The notes beneath the pieces were generated by a model. That model did no database searches, had not been told where the DNA came from, and was given only the letters and a program-made list of their open reading frames with translations. A stretch of 18,561 bases of DNA, taken from contig JAVBJW010000036.1 of assembly GCA_031546805.1 (NCBI GenBank), positions 1-18,561 on the forward strand, read 5' to 3'. This document shows, piece after piece, positions 7,228 through 16,000 of this stretch (its first letter is position 1; every line of letters starts with the position of its first letter). This DNA is from Mesenet sp031546805. Its GTDB lineage: Bacteria > Pseudomonadota > Alphaproteobacteria > Rickettsiales > Anaplasmataceae. Made by a program: the position numbers and the translations under genes.

Positions 7228-7579
7228 ATCAAATTTAATGGTAAGATGACAAATTGAGTAAAAAATGATAGAAATGCCAGGACCATATAGTCAAGAGAAC
7301 GAGTTTTAAAGATGAGAAAATGGGTGGCATAAGATGAGGGTCGAAAATAAATTATGGAGATAAAAATATTTAATATTATGTCTTATATTTACCGTAATTT
7401 TCAGAAAAAATATAATTTGAGATTTAGTATTGTATTGTTAATTTGAGACATGCTTTCTAACTAACTTAATTTTTATTGTATATTTCATTCCAGTTTAGTG
7501 ATAAACTTTTTCTCTGGGGGCTAATACCAGAAATTGGTATTAGCTTTGCCCAATATGAAATGGAACTTATAGGACATTT
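7228..7579. other. Gene-poor region with two consecutive hairpins
   Basis: No gene is visible from 7228 to 7490; the sequence looks degenerate, with very short open frames only. A weak promoter pair TTGAGA (7443-7448) and CTTAAT (7465-7470), 16 bases apart, could serve the lipoprotein gene. Two hairpins then follow. AGTTTA/TAAACT (7492-7497 with 7502-7507) has a GTGA loop and trailing T's. GCTAATACCA/TGGTATTAGC (7520-7529 with 7535-7544) is a perfect 10-bp stem with a 5-base loop, possibly extended by GGG (7517-7519) with CCC (7549-7551). The second hairpin ends 35 bases before the lipoprotein start and lacks a U-tract. Confidence 0.5.
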
Positions 7580-7726
7580 ATGTTGCAAAAGATTTTTGTT
7601 ATTTTAGCTTTGTTAATTTTAGAAGGAGGATTATCTTCTTGTTTTATGTCAAAAGAACGTAAGTTAAAAAGTCCATGTGTTAGTATGAACGGCAAACCTT
7701 GTATAAGAAACCCAATTATTGGGTAA
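7580..7726 (+). CDS. Small lipoprotein, possibly VirB7-like
   Basis: A 48-residue open frame starts at ATG 7580 with a short AGGA (7571-7574) before it. The N terminus is MLQK followed by a hydrophobic run (IFVILALLILEGG), then LSSC with Cys21. That is a fair lipobox, so signal peptidase II cleavage and a lipid anchor at Cys21 are predicted. The mature part is only about 28 residues and includes SPCVSMNGKPCIRNP, with two cysteines (33 and 41) that could form a disulphide. Very small lipoproteins with a Pro-Cys...Pro-Cys tail resemble, from memory, the VirB7 component (RvhB7) of the Rickettsiales type IV secretion system, where VirB7 props up VirB9 at the outer membrane. No other vir gene is nearby, so the function is inference. 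It has its own terminator. Confidence 0.7.
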   Translation: MLQKIFVILALLILEGGLSSCFMSKERKLKSPCVSMNGKPCIRNPIIG

Positions 7727-7783
7727 AATACTTTTGATATAGCTATTTTGTACAGTAAAAGGCAAGAAATATAGGATTGTTAA

Positions 7784-7809
7784 TGAGGCATTGCCTCTTT
7801 TATTTTTTT
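7784..7809 (+). terminator. Intrinsic terminator after the small lipoprotein gene
   Basis: GAGGC, an ATT loop and GCCTC (7785-7797) form a 5-bp GC-rich stem followed by a T-rich tract to about 7809. It lies about 60 bases past the stop codon and sets the lipoprotein gene off as its own unit. Confidence 0.6.
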
Positions 7810-7940
7810 GTACATTGAACCCACTTTAATTTAGTATTTTAAATATATTATCTCTCTCAATAAATACACATGTTTAAAAAAAATATTTGACCTCTTTGAA
7901 ACTGTTTTTTGTCAAGTATTAGGATGTATAAAAATTTTCA

Positions 7941-7970
7941 TTGCTATACTTGAACTCTGAGTCATATGAT
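7941..7970 (+). promoter_or_regulatory. Candidate sigma70 promoter of ccmA
   Basis: TTGCTA (7941-7946) and TATGAT (7965-7970) are 18 bases apart, about 50 bases before the ccmA start. The -10 box matches at five of six positions and the -35 box at four of six. The remainder of 7727-8019 shows no gene. Confidence 0.4.
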
Positions 7971-8019
7971 AAAGATACTTAAATATGTAAAAAGTACTCT
8001 TTACATAATGGATTAACAG

Positions 8020-8673
8020 ATGTTGGAATGTAAAAATATATCATGTGTACGCGGTAATAAAGAATTATTTTCTAATCTTGGGTTTAAAGTTGAAGCAGGT
8101 TCTATAGTTTTAATTACTGGTCCTAATGGTAGTGGCAAGACTAGTTTAATGCGTATTATTGCTGGACTATCTCCTATAGCTTGTGGAAGCGTTAAGTATT
8201 GTGGATACGATATAGATGAAAATCGTAATTCATACTTATCTTCCATGGTTTATATAGGGCATAAGAATGCTTTTAAAGATAGTCTGACGGTTATTCAAAA
8301 TATAAAGTTTTGGGCCAAGATGAGAAGGACAACTGAGTTAATAATGGCTTCTGCTCACTATTTACAATTAGAACCTGTGTTAAATATTAGATACAGTGAA
8401 CTTTCAGAAGGTTGGAAAAGGCGAGCATCGCTCTCTAGATTGCTTATAGCTAATGCAAATTTATGGCTAATTGATGAACCGTTTGCTAATCTCGATGGCA
8501 GTACAACCAGTCTAATTTCTGAATTGATATCAATACGCTCTAGAGAAGATGGTATTGTTATCATCACCGGGCATAACACAGAGATGCAGCTACTTAACCT
8601 TAAGGTTGTAAACATTTGTGATTTTTTTAGATCTCTAGCTGCACAGCGCCAAAGAGAGGTTGATAGGATTTAG
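8020..8673 (+). CDS. ccmA: Haem ABC exporter ATP-binding protein CcmA
   Basis: ATPase subunit of the CcmABC system I cytochrome c maturation complex. It releases haem-loaded CcmE at the inner membrane so haem can be attached to apocytochromes c. Walker A is GPNGSGKT (34-41), the ABC signature region is LSEGWKRRASLSRL (128-141), Walker B is LWLIDEPF (148-155) and the switch His is H185 in ITGHN. The GH pair (80-81) at the Q-loop is typical of CcmA. The signature reads LSEGW instead of the more usual LSAGQ. The last residues, about 203-217, look unlike the family, and the length (217) is slightly over the usual 200 or so. ccmB and ccmC are not in the window, as is common for dispersed Rickettsiales ccm genes. 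An IS remnant follows. Confidence 0.88.
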   Translation: MLECKNISCVRGNKELFSNLGFKVEAGSIVLITGPNGSGKTSLMRIIAGLSPIACGSVKYCGYDIDENRNSYLSSMVYIGHKNAFKDSLTVIQNIKFWAKMRRTTELIMASAHYLQLEPVLNIRYSELSEGWKRRASLSRLLIANANLWLIDEPFANLDGSTTSLISELISIRSREDGIVIITGHNTEMQLLNLKVVNICDFFRSLAAQRQREVDRI

Positions 8674-8686
8674 AATAAACAAATCA

Positions 8687-8747
8687 TTGTTACAAATAAA
8701 CTCATTCGGAACTTAGAGTTTTGAGCCTTTTTGCACAATTGTAACAA
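8687..8747. repeat. Short inverted repeat downstream of ccmA
   Basis: TTGTTACAA (8687-8695) and TTGTAACAA (8739-8747) are exact 9-base inverted copies separated by 43 bases. They could pair in RNA or mark the edge of an insertion, but the arms are short and AT-rich, so this may be chance. Confidence 0.3.
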
Positions 8748-8811
8748 AATTATAGATAAAAACCAAAATTCAAAGGAGAGAGAAGAGATAAAAAACAGGA
8801 GAGAATATGAT

Positions 8812-8940
8812 AAGGATAAGAAAGGAATTTAGTCGACTCAATAAATTTAAGAATTTTCGTATACTCGTTATGACAAACTGGCAATTTCTTTCTTATCTTT
8901 CGTTGCTGGAATCTATCTCTTGCTAAAGTATATGTCGACA
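8812..8940 (+). mobile_element. Remnant of an IS5-family transposase (C-terminal end)
   Basis: One frame reads RKEFSRLNKFKNFRI (about 8818-8862). After a shift at about 8862-8867 another frame continues RYDKLAISFLSFVAGIYLLLKY (8866-8931). Together they rebuild the typical C terminus of an IS5-family DDE transposase (an R-F-x-x-L-N-K-F block followed by RYDKLA). The catalytic residues and everything upstream are gone. The last 72 bases (8869-8940) recur inverted at 18492-18561 (61 of 70 aligned bases identical, one 2-base gap). Similarity in both copies stops after TGTCGACA, so that is probably at or near the end of the element. It abuts the 3' end of hemA. Confidence 0.75.
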
Positions 8941-8948
8941 GGGCCTAA

Positions 8949-10169
8949 TCAAGAATTTGAACTACATAGAACATTTTCTTTCATTGGAATTGATAGTCTT
9001 TCAAAAACTTCTATAAGTGAATTAGTCAAATGTTCAATCAGGGTATCATCATGGTATGGAGTGGGGGTAATTCTAAGCCGTTCTGTACCTCTTGGGACTG
9101 TCGGATAATTTATGTGTTGTATATATATATTATATTCATCAAGCAAAATTTTAGATGCCTTTTCACATAATACTGAATCCCCAATAATTACTGGAATAAT
9201 ATGAGTTTTAGTAGATATAAACTCAATTCCTGCATTTGTAAAAGAAGATTTTACTTTCTCTACTGTTTCCTGATGTTTTATTCTTTCAGTATTACTTGAT
9301 TTTAAATGTTCAACACTTGCTTTTGCTGCAGCTGCTAAAATAGGTGATAGTGCTGTAGTAAAGATGAATCCCGGAGCAAAACTTCTGACAACATCAACTA
9401 TATTTTTTGAAGATGCAATATATCCACCCATAACTCCAAATGCTTTGGAAAGTGTACCCTGAATGACAGTAATTCTATCCATTAGATTATATTCATCAGC
9501 TATACCACCTCCACGCTTGCCATACATCCCAACTGCATGTACTTCATCTATATAAGTAAGAGCCTTATATTTATCAGCAAGATCACATATTTTCTCAATT
9601 GGTGCTATATCCCCATCCATAGAATATATAGATTCAAAAGCTATGATTTTTGGTATTTCTTTTTCAACAAGCTTTAGTTGAGATTCAAGGTGCTCTACAT
9701 CATTATGTTTAAATATATATTTTGGACTCTTACCAGCTTTAATACCTTCTATCATAGAATAATGGTTTTTTTCATCAGAAAAAACTACTGCATTTGGAAT
9801 AATTGATAATAAAGTGCTAAGAGTAGTCTGATTAGCTAAATATCCGCATGCAAAAGTTAAGGCAGCTGGTTTATTGTGCAGATCAGCCAGTGAGCTTTCA
9901 AGTTCTACAACTTCCTTGGTAGTTCCTGATATATTCCTTGTACCACCAGCTCCTATTTGCGCAGATGAACTCTTCACTGCAGCAATAACATTTTCATTTT
10001 GTCCCATTCCTAAGTAATTATTGCTGCACCAGACAATAACGTTTTTTTTTCGCTCATAGTCTACTTTATAAGGAAGTTGATCAGACATAAAGCCTATAAA
10101 CTCACGATAGCGCCCCTCATCTTTGATATCTTTTATCTTACTGGAAAATATCTTGTCATAATCTATCAT
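8949..10169 (-). CDS. hemA: 5-aminolevulinate synthase
   Basis: Condenses glycine with succinyl-CoA to form 5-aminolevulinate, the first committed step of haem synthesis in alphaproteobacteria (C4 pathway). It is a fold-type I PLP enzyme of the alpha-oxoamine synthase family. Visible are WCSNNYLGMGQ, GAGGTRNISGT, the PLP-contacting Asp208 in YIDEVHAVGMYG and the Schiff-base Lys242 in QGTLSKAFGVMGGY. The C-terminal block PTVPRGTERLRITPTPYH is also typical. I chose ATG 10169 (406 residues); the open frame extends 18 residues upstream, but they are unlike the family, whose members begin close to the segment MIDYDKIF. The stop codon lies only 8 bases from the decayed IS element, so the final residues may have been altered by that insertion. 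Confidence 0.97.
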   Translation of the reverse strand: MIDYDKIFSSKIKDIKDEGRYREFIGFMSDQLPYKVDYERKKNVIVWCSNNYLGMGQNENVIAAVKSSSAQIGAGGTRNISGTTKEVVELESSLADLHNKPAALTFACGYLANQTTLSTLLSIIPNAVVFSDEKNHYSMIEGIKAGKSPKYIFKHNDVEHLESQLKLVEKEIPKIIAFESIYSMDGDIAPIEKICDLADKYKALTYIDEVHAVGMYGKRGGGIADEYNLMDRITVIQGTLSKAFGVMGGYIASSKNIVDVVRSFAPGFIFTTALSPILAAAAKASVEHLKSSNTERIKHQETVEKVKSSFTNAGIEFISTKTHIIPVIIGDSVLCEKASKILLDEYNIYIQHINYPTVPRGTERLRITPTPYHDDTLIEHLTNSLIEVFERLSIPMKENVLCSSNS

Positions 10170-10246
10170 AAACAATAAAAAAGTAATATATATTGAGTAT
10201 GTATTAATTTTAAAAAGTTTCAATTGAATAGTATATAAGAATAATT

Positions 10247-10741
10247 TTAATCCAAGTCTATTGTTTGAAATTGATAAGGCTGTGAAACACAGTATGATTG
10301 TAATTTATTGCTTACAATATGATTTTCCATTAAATTAAAAGAACAATTGTATACACTTTGCATAAATTGTGGATTATCTATAAACTCTTGTAACTGGTAT
10401 CTTATACATTTTTCATCTGCATTTGGAAACATTGTTTTTAAAAAAGCAGTACACACTTCACTAGTAGCTATGTCATTTGAAAGTACTTGTACTTGAAGAG
10501 GAACAATAAGTACTGCTTCTTTTTCTCTAAACAAAGAGATTAGCAATTGATATAAGCAAAAAGAAAAAGCTAAACAAAAAACGCTGTCTATCAGTACTTT
10601 AGTAAGAACTGCAGCTGCTGAAGCATTACCTGATGAAGCTTCTTTGATAAATAACGACAAAATAGTTCCGTATAAAACCGCACAACAAACGGCTAATAAT
10701 ATTTCACAGCTGTGTTTTTTTGTAAACATTTTACCCAACAT
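10247..10741 (-). CDS. Unrecognised two-helix membrane protein
   Basis: I do not recognise this 164-residue protein. Two hydrophobic segments stand near the N terminus: about 14-32 (ILLAVCCAVLYGTILSLFI) and 45-71 (around VFCLAFSFCLYQLLISLF). A soluble C-terminal part of about 90 residues follows. Four cysteines are spread over that part. There is no cleavable signal peptide, so an inner-membrane protein with a two-helix hairpin is likely. ATG 10741 is preceded by a weak AAGAG; ATG 10729 is an alternative. It lies between hemA and the charged low-complexity gene, all on the minus strand, but with nothing to suggest a shared function. Confidence 0.7.
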   Translation of the reverse strand: MLGKMFTKKHSCEILLAVCCAVLYGTILSLFIKEASSGNASAAAVLTKVLIDSVFCLAFSFCLYQLLISLFREKEAVLIVPLQVQVLSNDIATSEVCTAFLKTMFPNADEKCIRYQLQEFIDNPQFMQSVYNCSFNLMENHIVSNKLQSYCVSQPYQFQTIDLD

Positions 10742-10782
10742 ACTTTAACTCTTTATTATTGTAATCATAATTTAAGGTCGAG

Positions 10783-11619
10783 TCAACGTTCTTGCATACT
10801 TTGTGAAGCTAAGGGAGAAGTAGAAGTAGAATTTGATAAGGTTGGGTTAAGGCTACTACTATTCTGTGTTTCTATTCTCTTATTTGCTGCTTCTTGTTTT
10901 ATTTTTCTATTGTTCCTAATATCTTCACTTTTCTTGTTAAGCCTTTGTGTCCTTCTTTCTTTTGCTTCTTCTTGTTTTTTATCGATTTTTCCCCCAAGCT
11001 CATCTTTTTTCTTTTGATCTTCAGTATCTGATTTGCTTTTCCTATTGTTCACTTCTTGTCTTTTTATGTTTTTGTTACCATAAATAGGTTGTTTTTTTCT
11101 ACTTGATGAAGATTGTGAACCATGGTTTTGGCTGCTTTTCCCTGAACTACTATCACTAGCAACACTCTCATCAATAGAAGCCGTTGATCCAGATATTGAA
11201 GCATTTGCATAGCTTAGGTTTAGTGATGAAGAATTTCTTGAAACTGAATTTTTGTTTGAATCGTTCTCTTCTTTCTCACACTCTTTTTCAAAATTTACTT
11301 TATTCTCCTCCTCTTCAGGTTTTATCTTTATTTCCTCTTCTTCCTGTGCAGGGTTTATCTCACTATTTTCTTCTTCTACTTGTTTTTCATTGCTTACTGA
11401 GTCACTACCTTTACCAGATTCAAGAGATTTTAATTCATCTTTTTTATCATCATTACTTGTTTTTTCCTCTTCTATTGAGGTTGATTGAAATTCTGTTTTT
11501 TGTTTTTCTGATCTAAAATAACTAACAATATAATTCCAAAATCTTCCTAGCCAAGTATTTCCCAGCCAATTTGAAAATCTTCGAAAAGTAGAATATTGTT
11601 CTTTAGTATTACTTGCCAT
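10783..11619 (-). CDS. Charged low-complexity protein, effector-like
   Basis: I do not recognise this 278-residue protein. It has blocks of distinct composition. Residues 1-40 are aromatic-rich (FRRFSNWLGNTWLGRFWNY), an amphipathic segment that might touch a membrane. Residues 45-120 are acidic with runs of Glu. Residues 120-170 are rich in Ser, Asn and Thr. Residues 170-250 are rich in Lys, Arg, Glu and Gln and probably helical or coiled coil, and the tail is again Ser/Thr-rich. No signal peptide or enzyme motif is visible. Such proteins are frequent among secreted effectors of intracellular bacteria, but that is inference. The start ATG 11619 has only a weak Shine-Dalgarno. The open frame of 278 codons in AT-rich DNA supports a real gene. 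Confidence 0.75.
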   Translation of the reverse strand: MASNTKEQYSTFRRFSNWLGNTWLGRFWNYIVSYFRSEKQKTEFQSTSIEEEKTSNDDKKDELKSLESGKGSDSVSNEKQVEEENSEINPAQEEEEIKIKPEEEENKVNFEKECEKEENDSNKNSVSRNSSSLNLSYANASISGSTASIDESVASDSSSGKSSQNHGSQSSSSRKKQPIYGNKNIKRQEVNNRKSKSDTEDQKKKDELGGKIDKKQEEAKERRTQRLNKKSEDIRNNRKIKQEAANKRIETQNSSSLNPTLSNSTSTSPLASQSMQER

Positions 11620-11700
11620 TTTTATACCTATAATCTCAGTGTTTACTATACCAATAAATCCTAATATTGCAATATTTTATTTAACATTTATATTAATATT

Positions 11701-13014
11701 TTAAACCCACTTCTCTTTCTCGTCTTTTAAAGTATTGTTAATAATTGCTGCTCTTATGGACGCCATTAAGTTATTCATAAAATAAATGTTGTGAATAGTG
11801 ATTAAACTATACGCAAGCAGTTCCTTTGCTTTTAAAAGATGGTGAATATAGGCCCTAGAATAACCCTCACAAGTAAAACATAGGCAGTCACCCTCAATTG
11901 GACTATCATCTAGCTTAAACCTTTGATTACGCAGGTTAAGATGTTCTTTGCAAGAATCTCTATTTTTTGTTTTAACTAAAGCGCCACCATGTCTTGCTAG
12001 GCGCGTTGGATGGACGCAGTCAAAAGTATCAATGCCGAGCTCTACTCCGTGAAATATATCTTCTATACCACCAATACCAAGTAGGTGAATAGGCCTATCT
12101 TTAGTTAATTTACTAGCGGTAAAGGTAACGATTTCATACATCTGTTGCTTATTACTTCCCAAAGAGCCTCCTATTGCATGGCCAAAAAATGGCATATCGT
12201 TTACAAAATCACAACTCTCTGTTCGCAAGTCTTCATAAACTCCACCCTGGACAATACCATACAAAGCTTGTGTGCCATAAGCCCACTTTTGAAACTCTAC
12301 TTCTGCGGACAATTGCTGCGTTACTCCGGTACTCAAATCCTCATGTATATTCAATACACTCCGGTTTTCTGTTCCGTATGCTCCTAACAATTGCCTCTCA
12401 TAAGCGAATTTCGAAAGAGGTCTAGTATTATTTTTCTGGAACTCAACTAGAGATCTTTTAGCCCAATTATGGCTCATAAGCATTGATTTTCTTGTGTACT
12501 CCTTACTGACATGAAATGGCGTACATTCATCTAAAACAACAATTAAATCAGCGCCTAATTTTTGTTGTATTTCTATTGAACGCTCAGGTGTGAGAAAATA
12601 AGTTCTACCATCTATATAAGAGCGAAAAATTGCTCCATCTTCAGTAATTTTAATTAATGTCCTTTTAGTATTATTTCTTACACCCTTAATCTCTTCAGCA
12701 ACTGAACCGTGACCCAAACTAAATATTTGATAACCACCAGAATCAGTGAGCATTGGTCCATTCCAATTCATAAATTTATGTAGGCCACCAAGCTTTGCTA
12801 TAACATCCTCTCCTGGTTGTAGCATTAAGTGGTAAGTATTAGATAATATTACTTGCGTATTACTCTTAGCAACCCTTTCTATATCTACAGCTTTAATTGC
12901 AGCTTTAGTTGCACAAAATATAAAAGCTGGAGTATGAATAACACCATGTGGAGTATGTATCTCCCCTAATCTTGCTCCATTTGATCGCTGAGTTATTTTA
13001 AAATCTATTGCCAT
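11701..13014 (-). CDS. tgt: tRNA-guanine transglycosylase (queuine family)
   Basis: Exchanges guanine at wobble position 34 of GUN-anticodon tRNAs for the queuosine precursor preQ1. The TIM-barrel enzyme shows the base-binding Asp91 in LTDSGGYQ. It also has the VLDECTPF motif (160-167), GIVQGG (253-258), LLGIGGIED (311-319) and the catalytic DTFDCVHPTRLARHG block (329-343). The zinc site is intact: Cys377, Cys379, Cys382 and His408. It is 437 residues against about 375 in E. coli; nearly all of the excess is an insertion of about 50 residues between WAKRS (184-188) and LYGIVQGG (251-258). The gene is divergent from carB, with 65 bases between the two start codons. Confidence 0.96.
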   Translation of the reverse strand: MAIDFKITQRSNGARLGEIHTPHGVIHTPAFIFCATKAAIKAVDIERVAKSNTQVILSNTYHLMLQPGEDVIAKLGGLHKFMNWNGPMLTDSGGYQIFSLGHGSVAEEIKGVRNNTKRTLIKITEDGAIFRSYIDGRTYFLTPERSIEIQQKLGADLIVVLDECTPFHVSKEYTRKSMLMSHNWAKRSLVEFQKNNTRPLSKFAYERQLLGAYGTENRSVLNIHEDLSTGVTQQLSAEVEFQKWAYGTQALYGIVQGGVYEDLRTESCDFVNDMPFFGHAIGGSLGSNKQQMYEIVTFTASKLTKDRPIHLLGIGGIEDIFHGVELGIDTFDCVHPTRLARHGGALVKTKNRDSCKEHLNLRNQRFKLDDSPIEGDCLCFTCEGYSRAYIHHLLKAKELLAYSLITIHNIYFMNNLMASIRAAIINNTLKDEKEKWV

Positions 13015-13055
13015 AAATTTTTATTATTTCTTTTTTATATAAATTTATATACTTT

Positions 13056-13061
13056 TATAAT
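13056..13061 (+). promoter_or_regulatory. Candidate -10 box of carB in the divergent tgt-carB spacer
   Basis: A perfect TATAAT lies 19 bases before the carB start. The only -35 candidates at proper distance are T-runs (about 13031-13037). The 65-base spacer must hold both promoters, so tgt and carB may share control, but the DNA is too AT-rich to be specific. Confidence 0.3.
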
Positions 13062-13079
13062 AAATAATAAAGAAGCAAT

Positions 13080-16000
13080 ATGCCAAAGCGCACAGATATA
13101 GAATCTATTTTACTCATCGGAGCTGGACCAATCATTATAGGACAAGCATGTGAATTTGATTATTCAGGAACTCAGGCTTGCAGAGTACTCAAAAGTGAGG
13201 GCTATAGAGTTATTCTTGTTAATTCCAACCCAGCGACAATTATGACTGATCCAGAGCTATCTGATGCCACTTATATTGAACCGATAACACTTGAAATTCT
13301 TGAAAAAATTATAATAAAAGAAAGGCCAAATGCAATATTGGCAACAATGGGTGGTCAAACTGCTTTAAATTGTGCAATGGAACTTTCAGATAGTGGAATA
13401 TTAGATAAATATAACATTGATCTCCTTGGCATCAGTAAAGAAGCAATAAGAAAGGCTGAAAATAGACGCTTATTTTGCAAAGCTATGGATAAGATAGGAC
13501 TGAAATATCCAAACAGCACAATAATTAATAGCCCAGAGCAAATAAAAGATGCTTTAGATTATATAGGACTGCCAGCTATTATTAGGTCATCTTTTACTCT
13601 AGGAGGTACTGGAAGTGGCATAGCCTATAATAAAGAGGAGTTTTTTAAAATTGCAAATGAAGCTTTAAAAGCATCACCAGTAAGTGAAGTACAAATAGAT
13701 AAGTCAATAATTGGCTGGAAAGAATATGAAATGGAAGTAATGAGAGATTACAAAGATAACTGTATAATTGTTTGTTCTATAGAAAATATAGACCCTATGG
13801 GTGTGCACACGGGAGATAGTATCACAGTTGCTCCAGCTATGACTTTGCGCGATACAGAATATCAAAAGATGAGAAATGCATCTATTGCAGTGCTAAGGGA
13901 AATAGGGGTTAACGCAGGTGGTGCAAATGTGCAATTTGCTGTTGACCCCAAAGAGGATGGTAGCTTGCTTGTCATTGAGATGAACCCTAGGGTTTCACGC
14001 TCCTCTGCACTTGCTTCCAAAGCTACAGGTTTTCCAATTGCAAAAGTTGCAACAAAACTTGCAATTGGTTATACACTGGATGAAATACGTAATGACGCAG
14101 CTCCAGTTATCCCTGCTGCTTTTGAACCAGCGATGGATTATATCGTAACCAAAATACCACGCTTTAATTTTGATAAATTTCATGGAGCAAGTAGAGAGCT
14201 TTCAACTTCTATGAAGTCTGTTGGTGAAGTGATGTCAATAGGACGTTCTTTTCCTGAATCATTGCAAAAGGCACTGCGTTCGCTGGAAAACGGTTATACT
14301 GGTTTAAATGAGATACTTCCTGCAAATACTGATATTGATCATATAAAATCTCTACTGACAAAATTACTGCCAGAAAGGCTACTGATCATTGCTGATGCTA
14401 TTCGTCATAATATTAGCATAAAAGAAATCAATGAAATTACGGGTTATGATTTATGGTTTTTAGAGCACATTAAAGACATTGTATTGGTTGAAAAAGAGAT
14501 TAAAGAAAATGGTCTTCCTAAAAACGCAGCGGCAATGCTTGAATTAAAGAAGATGGGGTTTTCTGATGAAAGGTTAGCTTGGCTTAGCGGAAAAAAAGCA
14601 AAAGATATTGAAGATTTAAGAAAACAATTAAACGTAAAACAAGTCTATAAACATATAGATACCTGTGCTGCTGAGTTTGAAGTGAGTACAAACTATATGT
14701 ACGGTTGCTATGAGGGTGATGTTATTGGTCAAACTGAGTGTGAAGCAAATCCTTCTAACAGAGAAAAAGTTGTGATATTAGGAAGTGGCCCAAATAGAAT
14801 TGGTCAAGGTATTGAATTTGATTATGCCTGTGTACATGCAGCTTGGGCAGCAAAAGAGATGGGATATGAGACCATTATGATTAATTGCAACCCAGAAACT
14901 GTTTCAACTGATTACGATATTTCAGATCGCCTCTACTTCTCTCCACTTGTAGCTGAAGATGTGCTTGAGATATTAGAAAAGGAAAGCACAAATGGTGAGC
15001 TAGTTGGAGTAATAGTGCAACTGGGAGGACAAACTCCACTAAAGCTAGCAAAGATCTTTAATAAGCGAGGAATAAAGATTTTAGGTACATCATTTGATTC
15101 AATAGATCTTGCTGAAGATAGAATGAGGTTTAAAAAGCTAATTGAAGAGCTTAAGTTAAAACAGCCCATTAGTGCTGTGTGCAATACTATTAATGAAGCT
15201 CTAGATCAAGCAAATAAGCTTAAATTTCCACTTGTTGCAAGGCCATCTTACGTTTTAGGTGGACAGTCTATGTCAATTTTACACGATATAGCTGCTCTTG
15301 AAGAATATCTTGCGCATCATTTAGAAATTTTCAATCACGGTTCGTTATTAATTGATAGATTTTTAACAGATGCAATTGAGGTTGACGTGGATGCTCTGTG
15401 TGATGGTGAAAAAGTCTATATTGCTGGAATTATGGAACATATTGAAGAAGCTGGAATACATTCTGGTGATTCTGCATGTTCTATACCTCCTTATACTTTA
15501 AATATTCACTTAATTAATGAGATAAAGCTGCAAACTACAAAAATAGCACTAGCTTTAAAGGTAAAAGGACTCATTAATATACAATATGCTGTTTATAACA
15601 ATGAAGTTTACGTACTAGAAGTCAATCCAAGAGCAAGTCGAACAGTTCCATTTATCTCTAAGGCAACTAATATTCCTATCGCAAAGATTGCAACTAAAAT
15701 AATGCTTGGCACAAAACTTGAAAATATAGAAGAGCATCAGCTACGCCATGTTGCTGTAAAAGAAGCAGTATTTCCTTTTTCGCGTTTTGCTGGAGTTGAC
15801 GCTCTACTTGGACCAGAGATGAAATCAACAGGTGAGGTTATGGGTATTGATTCATCGTTCGAAGTTGCATTTGCCAAAGCACAACTAGCAGCAGGCCATA
15901 AACTACCAATGCAAGGAAAGGTGTTTATTTCAGTAAAAGAGAGTGATAAAAAGTTAGTTACATCTATTGCTAAAATGCTTCAAAGTTTGGGTTTTGCAAT

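Noticed and set aside
7267..7311. 14-codon frame (MIEMPGPYSQENEF) in the region after frr
   Set aside because: Very short, no ribosome site, no signal or motif; surrounding DNA looks like decayed sequence.
10712..11516. Plus-strand open frames rich in Leu, Phe and Ser opposite the charged-protein gene
   Set aside because: They are antisense images of a Glu/Lys/Ser-rich coding strand; Glu codons read backwards give Leu/Phe/Ser runs. No start signals.
11663..11676. Palindrome AATATTGCAATATT upstream of the charged-protein gene as an operator or terminator
   Set aside because: Only A/T outside the centre, and such palindromes are expected by chance in DNA this AT-rich.
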